A stretch of 64,000 nucleotides of DNA from Ruminococcus flavefaciens (GTDB lineage Bacteria > Bacillota > Clostridia > Oscillospirales > Ruminococcaceae): NCBI RefSeq assembly GCF_900108555.1, contig NZ_FNWV01000003.1:186334-250333 (forward strand), written 5' to 3'. The notes under the pieces were generated by a model. It was not told the origin of the DNA, searched no databases, and was given only the letters and a program-made list of their open reading frames with translations. Positions 24,711 through 33,404 of the stretch are shown piece after piece. The stretch's first letter is position 1. Each line of letters begins with the position of its first letter. Both the position numbers and the translations under genes were made by a program.

Positions 24711-25574
24711 ATGATAAAAAAGAACCATGCTGTCAGACTTGTGCTGATATTCACTCTTATAATGGGTGTAACTTCTCTTGTTATAATGCTTAGCAATACC
24801 CTTGCAGCACGTCAGACTTATTATATAACCGTCGATCCCAACACTATAAAGCTCATACAGCTTGACAGTCCTAAAGACGGCGATCCTATCGCTATCGTTG
24901 ATACGACTCTCGGCGAATACAGATTTGTGCTTTATCCAGAGCAGTCTCCAAATGCTGTTGAGAACTTCACAAGTCTTGCAAGATCGGGCTATTATAATAA
25001 TACTTATGTATTCCATTCCGAGGACGGCGTGTACTCTGCGGCAGGTGCTCCGAACAAGGACGGCTCGGCAAACGATAATTCCCATGAGCTTGTAAAGAGA
25101 GAGCTTCATCAGGACCTATGGCCCTTCAAGGGAGCTGTAATGGCTATGAATACTACTCTTGACAAGACCTTCAAGGAGAAGCTGCTGGGCGGCGGTACTT
25201 ATTATAATGGAAGCCGTTTTATGGTACTCAATACTGTTGAGTTCAACGATGAATTTAAAAAGGAACTTAAAGAAGTATCCGAAAGCCAGCAGCTTGCGGA
25301 CGCTTTTATAAAAATGGGCGGAGTTCCTAATTTCTCGCAGCAGATGACAGTTATCGGTCAGGTCTACAGCGGTCTTGACGTTGTGGAAAAGCTTGCAAGC
25401 CTTGAGACTCAGGATCAGGGCAGCTATAAATTCCCTGTTGATGATATAATGATAAATTCTGTCACTATAAGCACCTACTCGGAAGCCGATGAAAAGGCTG
25501 TGACTACTGCAAAAACTTCAACAGCTGTTACTACAACTGTTACTACGACTGCTGCTGAGACTGCTACAAAATAA
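24711..25574 (+). CDS. Membrane-anchored cyclophilin-like protein, probably catalytically degenerate
   Basis: A 287-residue protein. An N-terminal uncleaved helix (residues 8-29) leads to an extracytoplasmic cyclophilin domain (about 55-265) recognised by IAIVDTTLGEYRFVLYPEQSPNAVENFTSLARSGYYN (seen in parts) and GQVYSGLDVVEKL. In active cyclophilins the next segment is FHRVI...QGGD. Here it is FHSEDGVYSAAGAPN, so the catalytic Arg and the QGGD loop are missing. A Thr/Ala-rich tail ends the protein. The start at 24711 has GAAAGGA upstream. The gene downstream is an intact double cyclophilin, suggesting a related envelope folding role. Confidence 0.85.
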   Translation: MIKKNHAVRLVLIFTLIMGVTSLVIMLSNTLAARQTYYITVDPNTIKLIQLDSPKDGDPIAIVDTTLGEYRFVLYPEQSPNAVENFTSLARSGYYNNTYVFHSEDGVYSAAGAPNKDGSANDNSHELVKRELHQDLWPFKGAVMAMNTTLDKTFKEKLLGGGTYYNGSRFMVLNTVEFNDEFKKELKEVSESQQLADAFIKMGGVPNFSQQMTVIGQVYSGLDVVEKLASLETQDQGSYKFPVDDIMINSVTISTYSEADEKAVTTAKTSTAVTTTVTTTAAETATK

Positions 25575-25663
25575 AGTGGTATGATAAGTCGTTATTTTTA
25601 AGGTAAATCTCGCTTTTTTAACTTAAAGCTTTGTCCTAAAACACTAAAAAATTACGGAAACTA

Positions 25664-25692
25664 TTTACAAATCGGTTTTTATGATGTATAAT
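25664..25692 (+). promoter_or_regulatory. Promoter of the double cyclophilin gene
   Basis: TTTACA (25664-25669), 17-base spacer, TATAAT (25687-25692). Confidence 0.82.
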
Positions 25693-25757
25693 ATATAAGT
25701 TGAAGTATAATTACTAATAATAAAACATGATCTCACATATCTGAGGAGTGGAATTTT

Positions 25758-27269
25758 ATGTTAAAAAAGGTTCTGGCAGGTATTATGTGTATGCTCATGG
25801 CTGCGGGTACTCTTACCTCATGCGGCAAGGAGCAGAACGGAACTTCGGGAACTGCCACAAACGATACAACTCAGGCAAGTACATCAGAGGATACGACTGC
25901 TGCTGAAACTTCAGAAGCTGCAACAGTCGAAAATGTTGACATAGCAAACTTTACTGCACCCGAAAAGGGCGATACAATAATAGTAATGAAGATCAAGGAC
26001 TACGGCACCGTAAAGTTCAGGCTCTTCCCCGAATATGCGGACAAGGGCGTTGAGAACTTCGTAGAGCTTGCAAAGAAGGGCTATTACGACGGTCTGAAGT
26101 TCCACAGAGTCATCAAGGACTTTATGATACAGGGCGGCGATCCGCTGGGCACAGGTATGGGCGGCGAGTCTATATGGGGCGAAAAATTCGACGGCGGCAC
26201 TGATCCCCACCTTATCCACGTTGCAGGTGCTCTTGCTTACGCTAACAGCGGCGGCACCGATACGGACGGAAGCCAGTTCTATGTAGTAACGGGAACAGTT
26301 CCGAGCGACGATGAGCTTGAATATTACAAGCAGAACGGTCTGGCTTTATCAGACAATGCACTAGCACAGTACAAGAAGGTCGGCGGCGCACCGTGGCTTG
26401 ACGGCGGTTATACCGTGTTCGGACAGGTCATCGACGGTCTTGATGTGATATTCAAGATACAGAACGTGTCCGTAGATCAGAATTCTTCAAAGCCGTTCAA
26501 GGACGTTGTAATGGAATCCGTTACCGTAGGCGAATACAACGGCGAGGATATACATTGGTATATCAGTGATTACGAAGAATTCGATGCAGACGAGATAGCA
26601 AACTCTACAGGCAAGGAAAATATGGACATTGCAAACTTTACTGCTCCGAAAGAGGGCGAAACTATCGTCAGCATGAAGCTCAAGGGCTATGACGGAGAAG
26701 TAAAGATAAAGCTCTTTCCGGAATATGCGGAACAGGGCGTTGAAAACTTCATTACTCTTGCTAAGCAGGGCTATTACGACGGTCTCACCTTCCACAGAGT
26801 CATAAAGGACTTTATGATACAGGGCGGCGATCCCAACGGTGACGGTACAGGCGGCGAATCCATATACGAAAAGGGATTTGACGGCGGTACTGATCCGCAT
26901 CTTATCCACGCTGCGGGTGCTGTTGCTTACGCAAACAGCGGCTCTACAGCAAGCAACGGCAGTCAGTTCTATATCGTAACGGGTGAAGTTTACGGTAAGG
27001 AAGAAATAGACGATCTCAAATCAAAAGGATATTCGTTCACGGAAAACGAAGAAAAGATATACTCCACATACGGCGGAACACCGTGGCTTGACGGAAATTA
27101 TACAATATTTGGTCAGGTATTCGACGGACTTGATATCGTTTTCGATGTACAGAACGCAGAGGTCGATGAATCGACAAGCAAGCCTAAAAAGGACGTTGTT
27201 ATCGAGTCTATGACTGTTTCGGAATATAAAGGCGGCGACGTTCGCTGGAGTATTTCCGATTATAAATGA
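25758..27269 (+). CDS. Lipoprotein with two tandem cyclophilin (peptidyl-prolyl isomerase) domains
   Basis: A 503-residue lipoprotein with lipobox LTSC and a Thr/Ser/Glu linker. Two cyclophilin domains follow at about residues 62-260 and 294-490. Each keeps the catalytic stretch (LKFHRVIKDFMIQGGDP and LTFHRVIKDFMIQGGDP), AYANSG, GSQFY and a VFGQVIDGLD-like end. The two halves align closely (ENVDIANFTAPEKGDT and ENMDIANFTAPKEGET precede them), so the gene arose by internal duplication. It should act as an extracytoplasmic foldase. GAGGAG precedes the ATG. Confidence 0.94.
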   Translation: MLKKVLAGIMCMLMAAGTLTSCGKEQNGTSGTATNDTTQASTSEDTTAAETSEAATVENVDIANFTAPEKGDTIIVMKIKDYGTVKFRLFPEYADKGVENFVELAKKGYYDGLKFHRVIKDFMIQGGDPLGTGMGGESIWGEKFDGGTDPHLIHVAGALAYANSGGTDTDGSQFYVVTGTVPSDDELEYYKQNGLALSDNALAQYKKVGGAPWLDGGYTVFGQVIDGLDVIFKIQNVSVDQNSSKPFKDVVMESVTVGEYNGEDIHWYISDYEEFDADEIANSTGKENMDIANFTAPKEGETIVSMKLKGYDGEVKIKLFPEYAEQGVENFITLAKQGYYDGLTFHRVIKDFMIQGGDPNGDGTGGESIYEKGFDGGTDPHLIHAAGAVAYANSGSTASNGSQFYIVTGEVYGKEEIDDLKSKGYSFTENEEKIYSTYGGTPWLDGNYTIFGQVFDGLDIVFDVQNAEVDESTSKPKKDVVIESMTVSEYKGGDVRWSISDYK

Positions 27270-27380
27270 TCTCTTTAAGCCTTGGGCTTATTGAATATAT
27301 CCCGGCTTGATGCCGATGAACAAAAGAAAGAAATTCGGGAGCAGATAAAAATACCCCGAAACACTAAGGAGAGAAAATAT

Positions 27381-28685
27381 TTGGATAAGTTTGTTGTAAA
27401 AGGCGGAAGACGCCTTGAGGGTGAAGTCACTATCAGCGGTGCTAAAAATGCAGCTGTAGCAATTCTTCCGGCAGTCATTCTTTCGGATGAACCATGTGTT
27501 ATAGAAAATGTTCCTTATATCAGTGATGTAAGGATATGTATCCATATTCTTGAGGAAATGGGTGCAGAAGTTACTAATATCGCAAAGGATACCTACAGGA
27601 TAGATCCTACGACTATCAGCAAATTCTGTGTTCCTTATGAGTATGCAAGAAAAATGCGTGCTTCATATTACTTCCTCGGTGCTCTTCTGGGCAAATTCAA
27701 AAAAGCAAGAGTTTCCATGCCGGGCGGATGTCCACTTGGAGACAGACCTATAGATCAGCACTTAAAGGCTTTCACAGCCCTCGGTGCAAAGCATACTCTC
27801 AGTCAGGGCATGATAGATCTTACTGCTGACAAGCTCAGCGGCAATCAGATCTTCTTTGATGTCGTAACAGTCGGAGCTACTATGAATGCAATGCTGGCTG
27901 CTGTAAAGGCTGAGGGACTCACAGTGATCGAAAATGCAGCTAAGGAGCCTCATATCGTTGATCTTGCAAACTTCCTCAACTCAATGGGTGCAAACATCAT
28001 GGGCGCAGGTACTGATGTTATCAAGATCAGAGGTGTTGAGCATCTCCACGGCACTACTTATGCAGTTATCCCCGATCAGATAGAAGCAGGTACATTTATG
28101 GTGGCAGTTGCTGCAACAAAGGGCGATGTTCTTATCAAGAACGTTATCCCCAAGCATCTTGAATCCATTACAAAGAAGCTTGAGAAGATCGGCGTTAATA
28201 TCGAACAGTTCGACGACAGTATAAGAGTATGGGTAGACGGTCCGCTGGTAAAGACAAACATCAAGACAGCTCCTCACCCCGGCTTCCCTACAGATATGCA
28301 GTCTCAGATAGCTACTCTTCTGTGTCTTGCAGAGGGTACGAGCATTATCACCGAGAATATCTGGGAGCAGCGTTTCCGCTATGTGGACGAGCTCAGAAGA
28401 ATGGGCGCAGATATCACAGTAAACGGCAAGGTAGCTCTTATAGAGGGTACAGGCAAGCTTATGGGAGCTCCCGTAAAGGCTTGTGACCTGAGAGCAGGCG
28501 CAGCACTTATCATTGCAGGACTTGCTGCAAGCGGCGTTACCGAGATTGAGGATATCTACCATATCGAAAGAGGTTATGACTGCATGGAAGGCAAGCTCAG
28601 AGCTCTCGGCGCAGATATCGAAAAGGTAAGCGTTCCCGATAAGGCTGAGGGAACAAAGACCGACGGCGCAAAAGCTGCGGTTTGA
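27381..28685 (+). CDS. murA: UDP-N-acetylglucosamine 1-carboxyvinyltransferase
   Basis: First committed enzyme of peptidoglycan synthesis, transferring enolpyruvate to UDP-GlcNAc in the cytoplasm. The TTG at 27381 is chosen as start because AAGGAG lies nine bases upstream and residue numbering then fits the family (434 residues). KN of SGAKNAAVA is at 22-23, and the catalytic Cys is at 117 in MPGGCPLGDRPIDQH. The C-terminal block LRAGAALIIAGLAASG is also typical. The frame is open 99 bases further upstream but without a site. Cys at 117 predicts fosfomycin sensitivity. Confidence 0.94.
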   Translation: MDKFVVKGGRRLEGEVTISGAKNAAVAILPAVILSDEPCVIENVPYISDVRICIHILEEMGAEVTNIAKDTYRIDPTTISKFCVPYEYARKMRASYYFLGALLGKFKKARVSMPGGCPLGDRPIDQHLKAFTALGAKHTLSQGMIDLTADKLSGNQIFFDVVTVGATMNAMLAAVKAEGLTVIENAAKEPHIVDLANFLNSMGANIMGAGTDVIKIRGVEHLHGTTYAVIPDQIEAGTFMVAVAATKGDVLIKNVIPKHLESITKKLEKIGVNIEQFDDSIRVWVDGPLVKTNIKTAPHPGFPTDMQSQIATLLCLAEGTSIITENIWEQRFRYVDELRRMGADITVNGKVALIEGTGKLMGAPVKACDLRAGAALIIAGLAASGVTEIEDIYHIERGYDCMEGKLRALGADIEKVSVPDKAEGTKTDGAKAAV

Positions 28686-28697
28686 TAGAATATAATG

Positions 28698-28728
28698 GCT
28701 GCTGCACATTAGTGCGGCAGCTTTTTTT
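28698..28728 (+). terminator. Terminator of murA
   Basis: GCTGCTGCAC-ATTA-GTGCGGCAGC followed by TTTTTTT. Confidence 0.93.
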
Positions 28729-28743
28729 GGCAAGTTAGGTTAA

Positions 28744-28854
28744 AGCTGAGAATTGAGAGTTGTGAGTTGAGAGTTAATGAGTTCGCTTCGCTCACATTAT
28801 TTTAAATTATCGCCGCAGGCGATACCATAACTTTCAACTCTAAACTCTCAACTA
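28744..28854 (-). repeat. About 110-bp repeat, copy 2 (inverted)
   Basis: Reverse-oriented relative of 18479-18589: GAGTTCGCTTCGCTCACATT, TCGCCGCAGGCGA and the TCTCAACT-type ends are shared, with scattered substitutions. Confidence 0.8.
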
Positions 28855-28892
28855 ACATTCGATTATCGTTTTAATTTTATAAAAGGTGTTGT

Positions 28893-30233
28893 ATGAAGGA
28901 TAAAGGATTATACAAAAATCTGTTTACTATAGTTTTACCTATAGCGTTCCAGTACTTTATGTCGTCGCTGGTATCGGCTTCGGACGCTTTTATGCTGGGA
29001 TTTCTAAATCAGGATTCACTTTCGGCTTCCTCCCTTGCAGGACAGGTAGCCTTTGTGTTCAGCCTTTTCTTTATGGCGTTCATATCGGGCTGTAATGTCC
29101 TTGCTGCTCAGTACTGGGGCAAAAAGGACCTTGAGACCGTGGAAGATGTCCTTGCTCTTACTATGAGGTACTCTCTCTTGGTGGGAGCTGTTTTTACTCT
29201 GGGAGCACTTATTTTCCCCGAATATATAATGCGTTTTTTCACCAACGATCCCGAGCTTGTTCGGCTCGGCGGAGTGTATCTGCGCACAGTGTCGCTGTCA
29301 TACGTCCTTGCAGGCTTCTCACAGGCTTATTTCGGCATAATGAAGGTCTGCGACTGCGCAAGGCTCAGCTCACTTATAGGAAGCCTTTCCGTGGTCTTTA
29401 ATATAATAGCAAACGGCTGTTTTATCTTCGGACTCGGACCTTTCCCCAAAATGGGTATAAGCGGTGCGGCTCTGGCGACTGTTCTTGCGAGAGCTTTTGA
29501 GTGTATATTTATCCTTGTGGTAATACTCCGCGGAAAGTGTCTGCCTTTGCGTGTGGGAAAGCTGTTAAGGCTGAACAACTCTGTTCTCCATAAGGACTAC
29601 ATAAAGTATACACTGCCGCTGCTGCTCAATCAGCTGGGCTGGGGCGGCGGAGTAACTATGTACTCGGTCATTATGGGCAGGCTTGGCACAGATGCTGTAG
29701 CCGCAAACTCCATAGCAAGTATCGTGCGATGTATAATAGCAAGTCTGTGCTGGGGAATCGCAGCAGGAGTAGGTATCGTACTTGGCGGTATGCTGGGCAG
29801 AAACGAGATCGAAGAAGCTAAAAAGGCAGGCGGTAAATTCGTGCGGCTGTCCATTCTCATAGGTGTAGGCTCGGGAGTAGTCATACTTGCGTTAACGCCT
29901 GTTATTCTTAAAGTCATAACCCTCAACGATCAGGCGCAGTATTATCTGAAATATATGATGTTCATGGCGGCTTACTATATCATCGGAAATTCCCTTAACT
30001 CCACTATTATAGGCGGAATGTTTCCCGCAGGAGGTGATACGCGGTTCGGTATGATATGCGATATCGTAACACTGTGGTGTGTGGTAGTGCCAATGGGCAT
30101 GATAGGAGCCTTTGTGCTGAAGCTCCCTGTGCTTGCGGTGGCGTTCATACTTACCCTTGACGAGTTTGTAAAAATACCTGCTGTATATAAACATTACATG
30201 AAGTATAAGTGGGTAAAGAATATCACACGTTAA
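28893..30233 (+). CDS. MATE-family efflux transporter
   Basis: A 446-residue inner-membrane protein with 12 predicted helices in two similar halves. The first has PIAFQYFMSSLVSASDAFMLG and SGCNVLAAQYWGKKD. The second has LPLLLNQLGWGGGVTMYSVIMGRLG and MLGRNEIEEAKK. This is the MatE pattern of Na+- or H+-coupled multidrug/organic cation exporters. AAAAGGTG lies before the ATG. It lies between repeat copy 2 and a convergent tetR, sharing a bidirectional terminator with it. The substrate is not predictable. Confidence 0.93.
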   Translation: MKDKGLYKNLFTIVLPIAFQYFMSSLVSASDAFMLGFLNQDSLSASSLAGQVAFVFSLFFMAFISGCNVLAAQYWGKKDLETVEDVLALTMRYSLLVGAVFTLGALIFPEYIMRFFTNDPELVRLGGVYLRTVSLSYVLAGFSQAYFGIMKVCDCARLSSLIGSLSVVFNIIANGCFIFGLGPFPKMGISGAALATVLARAFECIFILVVILRGKCLPLRVGKLLRLNNSVLHKDYIKYTLPLLLNQLGWGGGVTMYSVIMGRLGTDAVAANSIASIVRCIIASLCWGIAAGVGIVLGGMLGRNEIEEAKKAGGKFVRLSILIGVGSGVVILALTPVILKVITLNDQAQYYLKYMMFMAAYYIIGNSLNSTIIGGMFPAGGDTRFGMICDIVTLWCVVVPMGMIGAFVLKLPVLAVAFILTLDEFVKIPAVYKHYMKYKWVKNITR

Positions 30234-30254
30234 ATATCCCTATAGTAATAGAAA

Positions 30255-30292
30255 TCCCCATTACTGTTTATTCGGTAATGGGGAGTTTTTTT
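30255..30292 (+). terminator. Bidirectional terminator
   Basis: TCCCCATTAC ... GTAATGGGGA then TTTTTTT on the plus strand. It sits between the convergent MATE and tetR genes and overlaps the tetR stop codon by a few bases. Confidence 0.88.
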
Positions 30293-30899
30293 ATGTTTTT
30301 ATTTCGTGCTGAGAGATTATAAGTCTTATGGAATTGTAGAGATAAGGCTTCAACTCCGCAATTGTACACGGCTCTTTATAGAGTATAGCCGAATAGCAGG
30401 TAGAGCTTACAAGCTCGATTATCATAAATAGCATTATCTCGGGATCGCGGAAATCATAGGGAGCTTCATTCAACATAGTGTAATATACTGTTGAAAAGTC
30501 CACATCCTTATCCGACGCAGGAGAGGTTATGGCGTTTTTGAATATGCCCCAGCTCAGGTTCTTGGATATGAATGTGAGAAGTGACTGGTCGTTATTGAGC
30601 TGATTGATGATATTGTCGATAATTCTTATGAGCTTGTCCTCAAAGGAAAGATCGTTCAGCTCGTCGCCAAGCTCGTCCAGAGCGGTCAGGAAAAGCTGAC
30701 TGGACTTATGAGACACCAGCTTGTTCCTGATATCATATTTGTCCTTGAAATACAGGTAGAATGTGCCCTTTGCAACACCTGCCTTGCTTACGATATCCGT
30801 GATAGAGGTCTTGCTGAACCCTTTAGTGGTAAAAAATTCAAAGGCAGTTTTCAGCAGCGAGTTTTCTTTCAGTTTTTTATTCAAATCTACCTTACCCAT
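30291..30899 (-). CDS. TetR-family transcriptional repressor
   Basis: A 202-residue protein. The N-terminal helix-turn-helix is FTTKGFSKTSITDIVSKAGV (continues AKGTFYLYFKDKYDI), the TetR signature. The all-alpha C-terminal ligand domain is not recognisable in detail. The start at 30899 has AAAGGAGAGG upstream; longer in-frame extensions overlap that site. It is divergent from an RND transporter gene. Three inverted repeats TGAC-N5-GTCA lie in the shared promoter region, so it most likely represses both the transporter operon and itself until an unknown ligand binds. Confidence 0.92.
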   Translation of the reverse strand: MGKVDLNKKLKENSLLKTAFEFFTTKGFSKTSITDIVSKAGVAKGTFYLYFKDKYDIRNKLVSHKSSQLFLTALDELGDELNDLSFEDKLIRIIDNIINQLNNDQSLLTFISKNLSWGIFKNAITSPASDKDVDFSTVYYTMLNEAPYDFRDPEIMLFMIIELVSSTCYSAILYKEPCTIAELKPYLYNSIRLIISQHEIKT

Positions 30900-30967
30900 T
30901 ATGACCTCTCCTTTCATTTTATCCTTTGTATTAAATACCGTCCTCATCATTATCTGTTGTCATAATT

Positions 30968-30996
30968 ATTATATCCCGAAAAACAGGCAATGTCAA
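30968..30996 (-). promoter_or_regulatory. Promoter of tetR
   Basis: Minus strand TTGACA (30996-30991), 17-base spacer, TATAAT (30973-30968). The first operator (31007-31021) lies 10 bases upstream of the -35. Confidence 0.9.
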
Positions 30997-31006
30997 GGGT
31001 ATAAAA

Positions 31007-31107
31007 TTGACCAACAGTCAGCTTATATGAGAAGCAAAATTGTGCACTCATACAAAATTAATGACCGAGAGTCATTTTTGTTACCAAAAGCAGTTGACTA
31101 ACGGTCA
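31007..31107. promoter_or_regulatory. Three TetR operator-like inverted repeats
   Basis: TGAC-CAACA-GTCA at 31008-31020, TGAC-CGAGA-GTCA at 31062-31074 (flanked A..T), and TGAC-TAACG-GTCA at 31095-31107. Arms and 5-base spacing are identical in all three. The third covers the -35 of the transporter promoter. Confidence 0.85.
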
Positions 31108-31122
31108 TTTTTGTAATATACT
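31094..31122 (+). promoter_or_regulatory. Promoter of the RND/LxxG operon
   Basis: TTGACT (31094-31099), 17-base spacer, TATACT (31117-31122); the -35 forms the left arm of operator three. Confidence 0.88.
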
Positions 31123-31139
31123 ATGAAATAACAAAGGCA

Positions 31140-31244
31140 CAGGCGCACACTGAATGTCCGTGAGGTCGGTTCAGCTTTTACAATTTCCCATATTAAAGCT
31201 TTTCTCCTAAGGGTATATACTCACGGACGTTCAATATGCGCCTG
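31140..31244 (+). ncRNA. Structured leader of the RND operon (unknown class)
   Basis: Within the about 140-base untranslated leader, 31140-31164 pairs with 31220-31244 over 25 positions with only two mismatches and one G-U pair. Inside, AGCTTT (31173-31178) pairs with AAAGCT (31195-31200), and a TCTCCT stretch follows at about 31204. This could be a cis-regulatory RNA, or a small inverted-repeat element inserted in the leader. I do not match it to a known riboswitch. Confidence 0.5.
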
Positions 31245-31269
31245 AATATAACAGAAAGGATATGATAAT

Positions 31270-33369
31270 ATGCTAAAACTCGGTGAATGGATAGCAAAGC
31301 ACAGAGCACTCATACTTGTGTTCGCGGTGGTATTGCTTATCCCTGCGGCAATAGGATATGTAAATACTCGCGTAAATTACGATATACTCTCTTATCTGCC
31401 GAAGAATATCAATACAATGGTAGGACAGGATATCCTGAAGGAGCAGTTCGGACAAGGCGGCTTCTCTCTTGTAATGGTGGAGGGCATGAGCGACAAAGAT
31501 GTCGCGGCGACTGCCGACAAGATAGCGGCTGTTGACCATGTTTCAAACGTTGTGTGCTATCAGTCACTTACAGACTGTAATATACCAATGGAGATACTTC
31601 CTGAGAATATCTACGATTTCTTCAACAAGGGCGACACTACCATGATGGCTGTATTCTTTGATGATACGACCTCCGCAGACGCTACTCTCAATGCTGTAGA
31701 GACAATGAGGAACATCACTTCAAAGCAGTGCTTCATCAGCGGTATGTCGGCAATGACTCTTGATATGAAGAACATCACTCAGAGTGAAACGCTTATATAC
31801 GCGCTTATCGCAGTTATCCTCACAAGTATCGTACTTATGATAACAATGGATTCTTTCCTTATCCCTGTATTCTTTATGCTGAGCATAGGATTTGCAGTAG
31901 TCTGGAACTTAGGCTCCAATATCTTCCTCGGGGAGATATCATTTATCACACAGGCACTTGCAATGGTATTGCAGCTGGGTGTTACAATGGACTACTCCAT
32001 TTTCCTATGGCACAGCTACAAGGAACAGCAGAAATTCTATCCCGACAGCAGACAGGAAGCAATGGCACACGCTATTGCAGCTACTATAACCTCAGTAGTA
32101 GGAAGCTCCTTCACAACAGTTGCAGGCTTCCTTGCAATGTGCTTCATGACATTCACACTTGGTCTTGATTTAGGTATCGTAATGGCAAAGGGCGTTGTAT
32201 GCGGCGTTATCGCCTGCGTAACAGTGCTCCCGTCAATGATACTCATATTCGACAAGGCTATAGCAAAGACCTCACATAAGGACTTCTTACCCGGCTTCAA
32301 GCGTACATCTTCATTCATCGTAAAACATTCATGGGTATTCCTTACAGGAGCGATAGTTCTTCTGATACCTGCCGTATTCGGCAACAACAACTACGGTGTT
32401 TACTACAAGCTGGACAGCACTCTTCCAAAGACTCTCGACAGCGTTATCGCAAACACAAAGCTTGCTGAGGAATACAACATGAACAGCACACATATCCTCA
32501 TGGTGAAGTCGGATATGAGCGCTAAAGACGCCAACAAGATGATGAACAAGATAGAAAGCGTTGACGGCGTTCAGTTCACACTGGGCTTCAACTCACTGGT
32601 AGGCTCGGCTATTCCCGAGGAAGCAGTTCCCGAGGAGCTGAGAAGCGTACTCAAGAGCGATGAATGGCAGCTCATACTCATAGGTTCAGAGTACGAGGTC
32701 GCTTCTGACGATGTAAACGAGCAGGTAGGCTTTATAAACAAGATCGTCAAGAAATACGATCCCAATGGAATGCTAATAGGCGAAGCTCCTGCAACAAAGG
32801 ACCTTATCACTATAACCGACAGAGACTTCAAGATAGTAAACTTCCTTTCAATAGCTGCTATCTTCCTTATAATCGCATTTACATTCCGTTCCATATCACT
32901 TCCTGTGATACTTGTTTCGGTAATAGAGCTTGCAATTATGATAAACCTTGGTTTAGCTTACTACACAGGCTCAAAGCTCTCGTTCATAGCTCCTATCGTT
33001 ATCGGTACTATCCAGCTTGGTGCAACTGTTGACTATGCGATACTCATGACAACGAGATACCGCACAGAGCGCAGCAGCGGCAAGGACAAAAAGGAGTCTA
33101 TCGGCATTGCGCTCAGCACTTCCATAAAGTCGGTCATCACATCGGCTCTCGGATTTTTCTCTGCAACAGTAGGTGTTGCACTGTATTCCGATATCGGACT
33201 TATCTCAGAGCTGTGTATGCTTCTTGCAAGAGGTGCGCTTATCTCAATGGTAATAGTAATTACCGTTATCCCGTCAATGTTCATGGTCTTTGACAAGGTG
33301 ATATGCAAGACCAGTGCAGGATTTCTTCCGAAGAAAAACAAGTTTGAATACAGATACAAAAAAGCGTAA
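31270..33369 (+). CDS. RND-superfamily transporter, MMPL/HAE3 (YdfJ-like)
   Basis: A 699-residue membrane protein built of two repeats of one helix, an external domain and five helices. The repeats begin LGEWIAKHRALILVFAVVLL and FKRTSSFIVKHSWVFLTGAI. Conserved intramembrane acids lie in QLGVTMDYSIFLWHSYKE and QLGATVDYAILMTTRYRTE, the MMPL signature for proton coupling. Such proteins export lipids or amphiphiles. AGAAAGGA lies upstream. It heads an operon with the LxxG-repeat protein 35 bases downstream and is under TetR control. Confidence 0.95.
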   Translation: MLKLGEWIAKHRALILVFAVVLLIPAAIGYVNTRVNYDILSYLPKNINTMVGQDILKEQFGQGGFSLVMVEGMSDKDVAATADKIAAVDHVSNVVCYQSLTDCNIPMEILPENIYDFFNKGDTTMMAVFFDDTTSADATLNAVETMRNITSKQCFISGMSAMTLDMKNITQSETLIYALIAVILTSIVLMITMDSFLIPVFFMLSIGFAVVWNLGSNIFLGEISFITQALAMVLQLGVTMDYSIFLWHSYKEQQKFYPDSRQEAMAHAIAATITSVVGSSFTTVAGFLAMCFMTFTLGLDLGIVMAKGVVCGVIACVTVLPSMILIFDKAIAKTSHKDFLPGFKRTSSFIVKHSWVFLTGAIVLLIPAVFGNNNYGVYYKLDSTLPKTLDSVIANTKLAEEYNMNSTHILMVKSDMSAKDANKMMNKIESVDGVQFTLGFNSLVGSAIPEEAVPEELRSVLKSDEWQLILIGSEYEVASDDVNEQVGFINKIVKKYDPNGMLIGEAPATKDLITITDRDFKIVNFLSIAAIFLIIAFTFRSISLPVILVSVIELAIMINLGLAYYTGSKLSFIAPIVIGTIQLGATVDYAILMTTRYRTERSSGKDKKESIGIALSTSIKSVITSALGFFSATVGVALYSDIGLISELCMLLARGALISMVIVITVIPSMFMVFDKVICKTSAGFLPKKNKFEYRYKKA

Positions 33370-33404
33370 AACAGTCCTATAGTTCATATAAAGGAGAGAT
33401 AGAT

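Noticed and set aside
27282-27380. 33-residue N-terminal extension of MurA
   Set aside because: The upstream TTG has no ribosome-binding site, while AAGGAG sits correctly before the TTG at 27381.
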